The translations under genes and the position numbers were made by a program. Positions 1 to 6,111 of a stretch of 6,606 nucleotides of DNA are shown one piece after another. Positions within the stretch are counted from its first letter, which is position 1, and every line of letters starts with the position of its first letter. The notes beneath the pieces are model-generated. The model had not been told where the DNA came from, made no database searches, and saw nothing but the letters and a program-made list of their open reading frames with translations. This stretch comes from Acidiferrobacter sp. (GTDB lineage: Bacteria > Pseudomonadota > Gammaproteobacteria > Acidiferrobacterales > Acidiferrobacteraceae), in the NCBI GenBank assembly GCA_027335965.1, contig DAHWGZ010000093.1, forward strand, positions 1 to 6,606, in the 5' to 3' direction.

Positions 1-920
1 CAATCCGCTTGCTCATTCAGTCCTCCTGCCCTCCTGTTCTCGCTGTGAGGCGCCCGCAGCTGCGCCGCCGCCAATGCCAAATCCCGGTCGCGCGCGAACC
101 GTTTCAGGGAACAATGCAGGGATGCGCAGCGTCGCGCCCCCTCGCCCAGAACCTTTGCCCGATCGAGCCGCGCGAGAATCTCCCGCATCCCGCGCGCTAT
201 CTTTTCCATATCGGTGTAGATGTAAACCGATACCCCATTGCGTATGACGCACGGCATATCGGTGGTCGCAAGCCCCACCACAGGCACCCCCGCGGCCATA
301 GCCTCGCAGACGGCAAGGCCCAGGCTCGTGCAGCGGATCGGATTGAAGAAAAATCGAACGCGCCATGAACGCCGGCAGCTCGTCCGCCGCGATCTCCCCC
401 AGCCCGCCGCGCGCCTCGGCAGGTCATCGACCACTACTAGGCCCCGCGCGATCTCGCCGCTGTAGTGCACATCGGGCGCCACCGCCACCCCGTGACGGAT
501 GACGTGCGCGGGCGTGCGACCGTTGTCCCACATCAGGACATTGAAATGGGTCCCGTGCACTAAAAGCACCGCCGTATCATCGGCGATGTGGCGCGCACCC
601 GTTTGGCTAGCGCGTGGCGGATCGTGCTCGACATGGATCCGCGGAAGCGCGCGTGGCGCGGCGGCGAGCAACTCGCGCTGGTCGCGCTCATAGGGCCCAG
701 GCGACTGAAACACGATCGCACCCAGCCCCAAATCGCGGGCATGATCGGCGTCCACCTCGCGCAGATTGGCAGGCCACGAACGTCCGCCGCAGCGCCCGCC
801 GTAACCCTCCAGCCGCCCCGGTTTGACCGGGGCACGGAATAGATCAGGCAGCTGACTCAGGTAATAGAGATGGCTGCCATGCACATGCCACGTCAGGATG
901 CGCGGGGGTGAGCGCCTCAT
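1..920 (-). CDS. GT4-like glycosyltransferase, 3' end outside window, with an internal out-of-frame patch
   Basis: Probably transfers a sugar from an activated donor onto a surface glycan such as LPS. The minus-strand frame from ATG at 920 stays open to the left edge (306 codons seen). Family-like parts in order: N-terminal TWHVHGSHLYYLSQLP (residues 10-25), PVKPGRLEGYGGR (31-43), VEHDPPR (97-103), VLLVHGTHFNVLMWD (118-132), then the donor-binding half with RFFFNPIRCTSLGLAVCEAM (189-208), PVVGLATTDMP (213-223) and GEGARR (259-264). Residues 171-188 do not fit. The same DNA (about 357-411) read one frame over gives GGLGEIAADELPAF, which resembles what relatives carry just before the FFFNP motif, so two compensating indels are inferred. 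The segment normally between VVVDDLPRR and GGLGE also seems missing, about 30 residues by recollection. The start lies 8 nt after the stop of the GT9 gene, suggesting translational coupling. The last codon in view is TG plus an unseen base, so the end cannot be called. Family recognition is by memory of related proteins. Confidence 0.72.
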   Translation of the reverse strand, partial: MRRSPPRILTWHVHGSHLYYLSQLPDLFRAPVKPGRLEGYGGRCGGRSWPANLREVDADHARDLGLGAIVFQSPGPYERDQRELLAAAPRALPRIHVEHDPPRASQTGARHIADDTAVLLVHGTHFNVLMWDNGRTPAHVIRHGVAVAPDVHYSGEIARGLVVVDDLPRRAAGWGRSRRTSCRRSWRVRFFFNPIRCTSLGLAVCEAMAAGVPVVGLATTDMPCVIRNGVSVYIYTDMEKIARGMREILARLDRAKVLGEGARRCASLHCSLKRFARDRDLALAAAQLRAPHSENRRAGGLNEQAD

Positions 921-928
921 GCCGCCAT

Positions 929-1522
929 CTAACACACGGCCCTCCCCGTCTCCCCATACAGATCCCGCGCCATGCGCGGAAACCGCTCTGCGCAAAGCCC
1001 GGCGCGGGCGTCGGTCACGCGATGGCGCGACGCGTCCTTGGGTGCCCAACGCGCGGGGTCTGATGCGCTTGCCGCCGCGAGACTTGGAGCGCGCACCGCC
1101 ACGGCGAGATGCGCGGGCCCGGACACGAAGCCTGCCATGCGGCGCGCCCGCCACTGTCCAACGATGGCATTCGTCACGCTTCCATCGCCATGGAGCTGAA
1201 TCAGGCAATGGAAATCCGCCGGAAACGCAGCTCGGAAGTCCTCCCAGGCGGCGTCGCCCGCGCCTGTCTCGGGCAATCGAGGATGCCAGGAAAACATAAA
1301 GCAATCATAGACATAGTGGCGGTATCGGGCGATGGGTTCGCGCGCCCATGGCAAGCCTATGAGCGTGATCCGGGCATGGGGGGCGCCACTGCGCAGGGCG
1401 CGAAGCGCCGGCGCCGCGCACAGCATGTCGCCCAGATGCAGCGCGCGGAATACGCCTATGCGCCCCGTGCAGTCGCGAAACGGCAAGGGGTCTTGGCGTG
1501 TCCTGAGCCGTGCGTCCGTCAC
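929..1522 (-). CDS. Family-9 glycosyltransferase (heptosyltransferase-like), internally deleted, probably non-functional
   Basis: GT9 enzymes add heptose or similar sugars to LPS core at the cytoplasmic face of the inner membrane. The 197-residue reading frame begins with GTG at 1522, supported by AAGGGGG at 1528-1534 with a 5-nt spacer. The N-terminal Rossmann half is clear: RIGVFRALHLGDMLCAAPAL (21-40), then RITLIGLPWARE (51-62) and the IQLHGDGSVTN stretch (108-118). At about residue 133 the text passes from RRMAGFV straight to SGPAHLAVAVRAPSL and SDPARWAPKDASRHRV (153-168). In relatives that second block is the C-terminal donor-binding part, more than 100 residues further on. Family members are usually about 330-390 residues, so an in-frame internal deletion near 1118-1126 is inferred. 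The last 28 residues do not look typical either. The gene is followed after 8 nt by the GT4-like gene on the same strand. An alternative is a natural mini-GT9, but losing both the domain linker and half of each domain makes activity unlikely. Confidence 0.7.
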   Translation of the reverse strand: MTDARLRTRQDPLPFRDCTGRIGVFRALHLGDMLCAAPALRALRSGAPHARITLIGLPWAREPIARYRHYVYDCFMFSWHPRLPETGAGDAAWEDFRAAFPADFHCLIQLHGDGSVTNAIVGQWRARRMAGFVSGPAHLAVAVRAPSLAAASASDPARWAPKDASRHRVTDARAGLCAERFPRMARDLYGETGRAVC

Positions 1523-1680
1523 GTGCGCCCCCTTGGAAAATTTGCGGAATCGCGCACCGTGACGATTCAGCCTGTATCATTGGGAATTCATGACGGCTCG
1601 ACTGTATAGAGGAAGGCCATGCGCGAAAATCGGTCGAACGACGGAGCGCTAAGGTCGCTCGGTGAACCAAGCCAACCGGA

Positions 1681-2085
1681 ATGGAGACGATAAAGACGAT
1701 GATCGAGCGCTACGGGGATCATGCCGCGAACGAACGCACCTACCTGGCGTGGGTGCGCACCGGGGTCGCGGTCATGGCATTTGGATTTCTGGTCGAGAAA
1801 TTCGATATTTTTCTGATCTACATCGGCAAGGCGCTCCACAAGAAGACCGGCGAGCACCATGGGCTGCATACCGCCGAGATCCTGGGGATGGGGCTTGTCG
1901 CCCTGGGAATCTTCATGATGGTCGGGGCATCCGTGGGCTTTGTGCGCACGCGCCGCGCCATCATGGCCAAGGGCACCGCGCAAAGCCCGGGCAGCCCCGC
2001 CCCTTATGTCGCGATGGTGCTGGCGCTGGCGCTGATGGGGATCACGCTCCTCATCTACCTGTCGCAGGTGAGCGGCCACCCTTGA
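1681..2085 (+). CDS. DUF202 (YidH-type) inner-membrane protein
   Basis: A small integral membrane protein of unknown biochemical role. The 134-residue product has the family signature DHAANERTYLAWVRTGVAVM (13-32), followed by three likely membrane segments: about 26-49, 67-90 (ILGMGLVALGIFMMVGASVGF) and 110-129 (VAMVLALALMGITLLIYL). The segments are separated by short polar loops, and a basic RTRR follows the second. This is the usual DUF202 layout and size. Two starts are possible. ATG 1681 has little upstream of it. ATG 1699 would give MIERYGDHAANERT, the usual family N-terminus, with GGAG at 1683-1686 as a somewhat distant ribosome binding site, so 1699 may be the real start. It is the only intact plus-strand gene in the core. 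Its 3' end overlaps the convergent methyltransferase gene by 35 nt. A weak -10-like TATAGA is at 1605-1610. The shared gap with the divergent GT9 gene (1523-1680) shows nothing else clear. Confidence 0.88.
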   Translation: METIKTMIERYGDHAANERTYLAWVRTGVAVMAFGFLVEKFDIFLIYIGKALHKKTGEHHGLHTAEILGMGLVALGIFMMVGASVGFVRTRRAIMAKGTAQSPGSPAPYVAMVLALALMGITLLIYLSQVSGHP

Positions 2086-2944
2086 CCATGATGGCGCGGC
2101 GCGCGGCGATCACCCGGGGCTCTCCTTGCGGGTCGGCAACCAGTTCCACATGATCGTAGGCCTCGGAACGGCCCAGCAGGAGTTCCAGGGAAACGGCCTG
2201 CCCGACCCCGAGCTCGAGAAGCAGCCAACCGCCGGTCATCAGGAATGGCGCGGCGTCGCGGATGAGCCGCTGATAAATGGATAGGCCGTACGGCCCGCCG
2301 TCGAAGGCCTGCCGCGGTTCGTGATTCAGAAGGTCCTGGCGGTCACGGCTTAGCCTGTGGCTCGATATATAAGGCGGATTGCACACAATCACGTCACAGG
2401 CGCCGGCCCCGCGCGCGACGAGCGGCTCGAAGAGATCGCCGGATGTGACATGGACGCGCCCCGAAAGTCCGAGGCGTTCGGTGTTACGCGAGGTCAGAGT
2501 GGCGCAGTCCTCCATGAGGTCGCTTGCCCAGACCTCCGCGCCAGGAACGGCGTGGGCAATGCCACAGGCGAGATTGCCGGAACCACAGCACATGTCGATC
2601 ACGCGCGCGCCCAGACCATGAACGCCGCGCGCCTCGCGTAAGCGTGCCACCGCCTCCCATCCCAAAAGCTCGGTCTCGCTGCGCGGAATCAGGACCCCGG
2701 GGCCCACGGCGATCTCGACTCCCATGAAGCGCTGGCGCCCGAGGACATAACCGAGCGGAATGCCGTTTGCGCGCGCACGCGCCATCGACACCGCCCGTTC
2801 CCTCACGTCCACCGGGTCCAGTTCCAACTCCCGGGTCTCGCTCACGATCCTCTCGCTTTCCGCTATCGGATCATCGATGCCACCGGCCATGAGAATATTC
2901 TGTATGGCCCCCATCAATGCCCCGTCATCCTCGGCAATATCCAT
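2051..2944 (-). CDS. HemK/PrmC-family protein N5-glutamine methyltransferase
   Basis: A class I SAM-dependent methyltransferase of the family that methylates the glutamine of the GGQ motif in peptide release factors. The 297-residue protein has an N-terminal helical domain (about 1-75), the hallmark PRSETE (88-93, usually PRPETE), SAM motif I VIDMCCGSGNLACGIA (115-130), the acidic SDL after the second strand (141-143), SGDLFEPL (168-175) and the catalytic NPPYI (189-193). These are followed by HEPRQAFDGGPYGLSIYQRL (208-227) and GGWLLLELG (238-246), all in family order. ATG 2944 is preferred over the TTG at 2968 because AAGGAG (2953-2958) sits 8 nt upstream of it. The CCGSGN version of motif I is unlike the DLGTGSG of housekeeping PrmC, and no release-factor gene is adjacent. 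It may therefore be a paralogue with another protein target, so no symbol is given. It lies 135 nt downstream of dgt and converges with the DUF202 gene. Confidence 0.9.
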   Translation of the reverse strand: MDIAEDDGALMGAIQNILMAGGIDDPIAESERIVSETRELELDPVDVRERAVSMARARANGIPLGYVLGRQRFMGVEIAVGPGVLIPRSETELLGWEAVARLREARGVHGLGARVIDMCCGSGNLACGIAHAVPGAEVWASDLMEDCATLTSRNTERLGLSGRVHVTSGDLFEPLVARGAGACDVIVCNPPYISSHRLSRDRQDLLNHEPRQAFDGGPYGLSIYQRLIRDAAPFLMTGGWLLLELGVGQAVSLELLLGRSEAYDHVELVADPQGEPRVIAARRAIMVKGGRSPATGR

Positions 2945-3079
2945 GCCCTGCGCTCCTTCGCATCCCAATCGCGCCCCAAGCCTTGCGGCCGCGCGATCTT
3001 CCGTGCCTGAGACTGTCTCCTATTTCCGGCACCCAGTTCAGTCCGTCATTGGCCGGATGAGGCCGCGCGCGCCCGCCTC

Positions 3080-4432
3080 TCAGCCGCCCGGCAGGGAAAT
3101 ACCGGTGACCTTTTTGTAGAGAGATACGGCGTAAGTGTCTGTCATGCCTGACACAAAATCCGTCAAGCGCAAGAGGCGCTGGTAGGGGTCTTCATGCACT
3201 CCGCCATTTGGTCCGAGAAACTGCGCCGGCACGAGCTTCAAGCGCATCCGGTCCCGGGCATTGACCCGGCCGCGGGCCTCGGCCTCGATCGCCGCCCCAA
3301 ACACCGCGAGCAGTCCGGCCAGGACCTCGAACCCCGCGGCCTCGATCTCCACCACCGGCGGCGCCATGTAGATGCGCTGCTCGCCGAGACTGCGCAGGGC
3401 CTGCATGCCGCCCGCGGCATTCACCAAGGCGAGCAGCGGGACATCACAGCCTCCGGCACGCAACTCACCCTCGATCGCCAGAAAGCGCGACGCCGCCTGC
3501 TCCACCAGGGTATTGATGCTGCGCGCCCGCAGATATTCGATGCGGCCCTTGTCGTCGCTCATGCCCGCCAGGCGGCGCGGCAGGGCCGGATCGTCGATGA
3601 TGCCGGCCAGCACCCCCTCCACGTCCCCATAGGACAGGATGCCAAGCCGGTAGGCATCCTCCACATCGACGACGTGGTAGCAGATGTCATCGGCGGCCTC
3701 CACGAGGTAGGCCAGCGGGTGACGCGTCCAGATGCCATCGGCGCGCGCCGTAAGCCGTAGTCCCAGGGCGGCCTGCGCGAAATGTCCCTCCTCGGCCGCC
3801 ATGAAACCGTGCTTACGCAGGCTGACCGCCCCCGAAACCGCGCCGTGGCGCGCGCCACGCGGATATTTCGTGAACGCCCCCAAGGTCGCCAGGGTCAGTT
3901 GCAGGCCGCCACGATTGTCCGGGCTCTGCAGGCGGATCAGGATCCGAAAGCCTTGCGCGTTGCCTTCGAACTGCAAAAAGTCGGCGCGCTCCGCCTCGGA
4001 TAGGGATGCCAGGAGCTCGGCGCCGATGGCGTGGGTCTCGAAGAAAAGACGGATGGCATCTTCCCCGGAATGGCCGAATGGCGGATTACCGATGTCGTGC
4101 GCGACGCATGCCGCCGCGACGATCGCGCCGATATCGGAGGGCGACACCTGCAGATCCTCGATCTCTGGGTAGCGCGTCTTGAGACCCGCCCCGACGAGCG
4201 TGCCGAGCGAGCGTCCGACGCTCGAGGCTTCGAGGCTGTGCGTAAGGCGCGTGCGCACATAGTCGCTCTCGGCCAGGGGGAACACCTGCGTCTTGTCCTG
4301 AAGCCGCCGAAAGGCCGAGGAGAAGATGATGCGGTCGAAATCCCGCTGAAATTCACTGCGCCCGGTGGTGGGCGAGCCGTGCACCGCCGATACCCCGAGA
4401 CGCGCCGACGTCAGTAATGAGTGCCAGCTCAT
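3080..4432 (-). CDS. dgt: Deoxyguanosinetriphosphate triphosphohydrolase (dGTPase)
   Basis: Hydrolyses dGTP, and in some homologues other dNTPs, to the nucleoside and triphosphate; it acts in the cytoplasm in dNTP pool control. The 450-residue protein is an HD-domain enzyme. RRLQDKTQVFPL (42-53) and VRTRLTHSLEASSVGR (59-74) carry the first metal His (H65). AHDIGNPPFGHSGE (111-124) carries the HD pair H112/D113 and the general-acid-type H121 and E124. VEAADDICY (244-252) supplies the distal metal Asp. EGNAQGFRIL (156-165) and LTLATLGAFTKYP (179-191) are also typical. The length fits the family. The frame extends upstream to ATG 4504, but ATG 4432 is chosen because MSWHSLLTSARLG resembles the family N-terminus (compare INWH in the E. 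coli enzyme) and the extra 24 residues are low-complexity. A moderate GCGAGG precedes 4432. An extended -10-like element lies at 4506-4514. The neighbours are unrelated in function. Confidence 0.93.
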   Translation of the reverse strand: MSWHSLLTSARLGVSAVHGSPTTGRSEFQRDFDRIIFSSAFRRLQDKTQVFPLAESDYVRTRLTHSLEASSVGRSLGTLVGAGLKTRYPEIEDLQVSPSDIGAIVAAACVAHDIGNPPFGHSGEDAIRLFFETHAIGAELLASLSEAERADFLQFEGNAQGFRILIRLQSPDNRGGLQLTLATLGAFTKYPRGARHGAVSGAVSLRKHGFMAAEEGHFAQAALGLRLTARADGIWTRHPLAYLVEAADDICYHVVDVEDAYRLGILSYGDVEGVLAGIIDDPALPRRLAGMSDDKGRIEYLRARSINTLVEQAASRFLAIEGELRAGGCDVPLLALVNAAGGMQALRSLGEQRIYMAPPVVEIEAAGFEVLAGLLAVFGAAIEAEARGRVNARDRMRLKLVPAQFLGPNGGVHEDPYQRLLRLTDFVSGMTDTYAVSLYKKVTGISLPGG

Positions 4433-4505
4433 GGCCTCGCCCACAACCTGCCCCCGACCTCCCTCCCGATCCACCGCCGCCTCCGACCCTATGCGCCAGA
4501 CCATG

Positions 4506-4514
4506 ATCCTAGCA
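4506..4514 (-). promoter_or_regulatory. Possible extended -10 element upstream of dgt
   Basis: On the minus strand the sequence reads TGC TAGGAT, matching the extended -10 form TGnTAnnnT with four of six bases of TATAAT. No good -35 is seen at 16-18 nt, as is common for extended -10 promoters. It would start transcription near 4499, about 67 nt before the chosen dgt start. That would exclude translation from the upstream ATG at 4504. Pattern match only. Confidence 0.25.
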
Positions 4515-4560
4515 CGGGCCTACCCTTGGATATGAGCGCACGGATGCTGGCCGCCGGCCC

Positions 4561-5172
4561 CTAGCCCCCGAGGGTCCGGTCCTGCGCGCGAAACCAGCGT
4601 AGCGCCGCCTCGAATTGCTCCATGGCGAAGTCCGGCCAGCACTCGTCGACGATGAAAAAATCCGCATATACCGACTGGATCGGCAGGAATCCGCTCAAGC
4701 GCCGGCCACCGCCCCAGCGCACGATCAGATCGATCCTGGACACCGCGCTCGACCGTAGCCCGCCATGGCGCAGGCCCTCTATGTCCCAATCCCAGCCATA
4801 ATTCACGAGCAGATTGACCTTCATGCCGATGCCCTGACGCTCTCGGTAGACGCGCAATTCCTTGGGAAACACCCCCGAGTCCTCATCGCCGAGCACGAGG
4901 AGCGCGGCGCCCCGCCCTTCGAGTTCATTGGCAAAGCGCACGCACGCCTCGGAAAACGCCTCCTTCTGGGCCGCCGGCCGCTTGGTGTTGTCGCGCGTGA
5001 ATCCGTAGATCGAGATTTCCTTGATGCCGATGTCCCGACAGCGCTCGAACAACCGCACCCCCGGCTCCACGCCGAACCCATAGCCATGCTCGCGCGCAAG
5101 CCCTCTGTGCTGCGCCCAGCGCCTGTTGCCGTCGGGAATGAACCCGATGTGCTGCGGAAGCGAAGTCCTCAT
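4561..5172 (-). CDS. Atypical short cis-prenyltransferase (UppS-like family)
   Basis: cis-Prenyltransferases extend an allylic diphosphate with isopentenyl diphosphate; the classical UppS makes the C55 lipid carrier for peptidoglycan and LPS. Motifs in this 203-residue protein: HIGFIPDGNRRWA (8-20) with the catalytic Asp of the DGN motif, ISIYGFTRDNTKRP (53-66, in place of the usual Y-AFSSENW-RP), VNLLVNYGWDWDIEG, then RIDLIVRWGGGRRLSGF and QSVYADFFIVDECWPDF. The two Arg and the Ser that bind the IPP diphosphate are kept. The Glu of YAEL in E. coli UppS is Asp here, and the helix between the NYG and RWGG motifs is much shorter. These features match a separate UppS-like subfamily that also occurs in Firmicutes, so chain length and role are uncertain and it need not be the essential uppS. 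ATG 5172 is preferred to TTG 5190 because it gives a short lead into the first motif and is preceded by GAGGGG, though only 3 nt away. It lies 128 nt upstream of dgt. Confidence 0.82.
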   Translation of the reverse strand: MRTSLPQHIGFIPDGNRRWAQHRGLAREHGYGFGVEPGVRLFERCRDIGIKEISIYGFTRDNTKRPAAQKEAFSEACVRFANELEGRGAALLVLGDEDSGVFPKELRVYRERQGIGMKVNLLVNYGWDWDIEGLRHGGLRSSAVSRIDLIVRWGGGRRLSGFLPIQSVYADFFIVDECWPDFAMEQFEAALRWFRAQDRTLGG

Positions 5173-5216
5173 GAGCCCCTCGATACCCAAACTTTGGCGA
5201 GTCTATGCGGCTACCC

Positions 5217-5250
5217 GGCCGGCCGAGCCGAACGGTCGTGACCGCCGGCC
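5217..5250. repeat. Nested inverted repeat upstream of the cis-prenyltransferase gene
   Basis: GGCCGGC (5217-5223) pairs with GCCGGCC (5244-5250). Within the loop, CGGTC (5233-5237) and GACCG (5240-5244) can form a small alternative hairpin. The dyad lies 45-78 nt before the prenyltransferase ATG and could be a 5' leader structure or an operator. Such dyads are not rare in GC-rich DNA. Confidence 0.3.
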
Positions 5251-5437
5251 CGTCATCGTCGAGATTCCGGGCAGCATAGGGTGCAATCGCGGCACCGATC
5301 GGATCCCCATCCTGACAGCGCGGACCGCCTGATGCGCCCTTCCTTGGGCCGTTGTGCTTTTGTGGGACGACGGGGCGGTTTATCATGGCGCGAAAGAGAC
5401 CGCCCGCCACGACGATTTGCCTGAAGGGGTTTGAACA

Positions 5438-5450
5438 GTTTCCTTGAAAC
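5438..5450. repeat. Short inverted repeat at the probable left end of the IS
   Basis: GTTTC CTT GAAAC is a perfect 5-bp dyad with a 3-nt centre, 30 nt before the tnpA start. IS607-type recombinases bind short subterminal motifs near the ends, so it may be a recombinase binding site or part of the tnpA control region. It overlaps the candidate -35 box. Assignment is by position only. Confidence 0.3.
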
Positions 5451-5472
5451 CTAGCGCAATCTAATCTTTACT
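5444..5472 (+). promoter_or_regulatory. Candidate tnpA promoter
   Basis: TTGAAA (5444-5449) and TTTACT (5467-5472) are separated by 17 nt, matching five and four bases of the sigma-70 consensus. Transcription would begin around 5479, at or next to the tnpA ATG, giving an almost leaderless mRNA. This agrees with the lack of a ribosome binding site before 5480. Weak evidence. Confidence 0.28.
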
Positions 5473-5479
5473 CTAGAAA

Positions 5480-6111
5480 ATGGAAAGATTTGTTAGCATA
5501 GGCGAAGCATCGAAAGCGTTGGGCGTGTCCATCACGACATTGCGGCGATGGGAAGGGGAAGGCAGGCTGGTTGCCGAACATACGGCGGGCGGGCATCGAC
5601 GCTACGATCTGGCGAAGTTGCGCCCGGAGTGGTTTCATGCCGTGGACACGGCAAACCGTCGCACCATCGCCTACGCCCGCGTTTCCGGCCACGACCAGAA
5701 GGAGGACCTGGAACGGCAAAAGCAGGTGCTCGAACTGTATTGCGCCCGTCAGGGTTGGGCGTTCGAGGGCGTTGCGGATTTGGGTTCCGGCATGAACTAT
5801 CGCAAGAAAGGTCTCAAACGTTTGTTGGATGACGTGGTAGAGGGGCGGATCGGGCGGCTGGTCATCACCCACAAGGATCGGCTATTACGCCTCGGCGCGG
5901 AACGGGTCTTTGCCATCTGCGAGGCGAAAGGAATGTCGAGGTGCTGATTCTGAATCAGGGCGAGGACACCCCTTTCGAGGAAGATCTGGCAAAGGATGTT
6001 CTCGAAATCATTACCGTATTCAGTGCTCGGCTCTATGGTTCGCGTTCACGCAAGAACCAGAAGCTGCTGGATGGCGTGAAAAAAGCCGTGGAGGAGTCCG
6101 CTGCATGTTGA
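5480..6111 (+). pseudogene. tnpA: IS607-family serine recombinase TnpA, broken by a frameshift
   Basis: The recombinase cuts and joins element ends through a phosphoserine link. The N-terminal 45 residues are a MerR-like DNA-binding domain (VSIGEASKALGVSITTLRRW, 5-24; then AGGHRRY, 36-42). Next comes the resolvase catalytic domain with TIAYARVSGHDQKEDLERQ (62-80), where Ser69 is the nucleophile, and the conserved VITHKDRLLRLG. The frame ends early at TGA 5945-5947, after CEAKGMSRC. The rest of the protein is found one frame back from about 5935: VEVLILNQGEDTPFEEDLAK, then DVLEIITVFSARLYGSRSRK, to TGA 6109-6111. A loss of one base or gain of two within about 5927-5935 explains this. Repaired, it would be about 210 residues, normal for the family. 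The catalytic Ser is present, but the truncated form lacks the C-terminal helices needed for oligomer assembly. No slippery heptamer is visible, so programmed frameshifting is unlikely. Its end overlaps the tnpB start in ATGTTGATG. Confidence 0.88.

Larger units (their letters stand above)
5173..5479. other. Intergenic gap between the cis-prenyltransferase gene and tnpA
   Basis: About 300 bp between divergent genes with no protein I recognise. It should hold the promoter of the cis-prenyltransferase gene, although no clear -35/-10 pair was found on the minus strand. The first part is very GC-rich and contains a dyad (5217-5250). A 7-bp inverted repeat GGGCGGT/ACCGCCC (5373-5379 and 5399-5405) follows. 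The last 60 bp or so is more AT-rich and is probably the left end of the insertion sequence. A minus-strand frame (4925-5410) crosses the gap but overlaps the prenyltransferase out of frame and resembles nothing I know. Confidence 0.5.

Noticed and set aside
13..366. Minus-strand 117-codon open frame as a separate gene
   Set aside because: Apart from its first few residues, which belong to the out-of-frame patch of the GT4-like gene, it is a shadow. The conserved FFFNPIR, PVVGLATTDMP and GEGARR motifs are in the other frame.
1588..2079. Minus-strand 163-codon open frame
   Set aside because: It is antisense to the DUF202 gene. The DUF202 signature and membrane segments on the plus strand are convincing, while this product is a His/Asp/Arg-rich shadow.
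3059..3079. GAGGC...GCCTC dyad just after dgt as a terminator
   Set aside because: It has only a 5-bp stem with an 11-nt loop and no T-run, and GC-only dyads are expected by chance here.
3194..3760. Plus-strand 188-codon open frame
   Set aside because: It lies antisense to the well-supported dgt gene and its translation is a biased, motif-free sequence typical of shadow frames.
4765..5241. Plus-strand 158-codon open frame
   Set aside because: It is antisense to the cis-prenyltransferase gene, and the family motifs are all on the minus strand.
4925..5410. Minus-strand 161-codon open frame crossing the gap upstream of the cis-prenyltransferase
   Set aside because: It overlaps the prenyltransferase gene out of frame by over 240 nt, begins with a GTG, and its translation shows no motif I recognise. 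GC-rich DNA yields many such frames.
5924..5950. Programmed -1 frameshifting to make full-length TnpA
   Set aside because: The direction fits a -1 shift, but there is no A6G-type or X XXY YYZ slippery heptamer and no clear downstream stimulatory hairpin, and IS607 recombinases normally come from a single frame.
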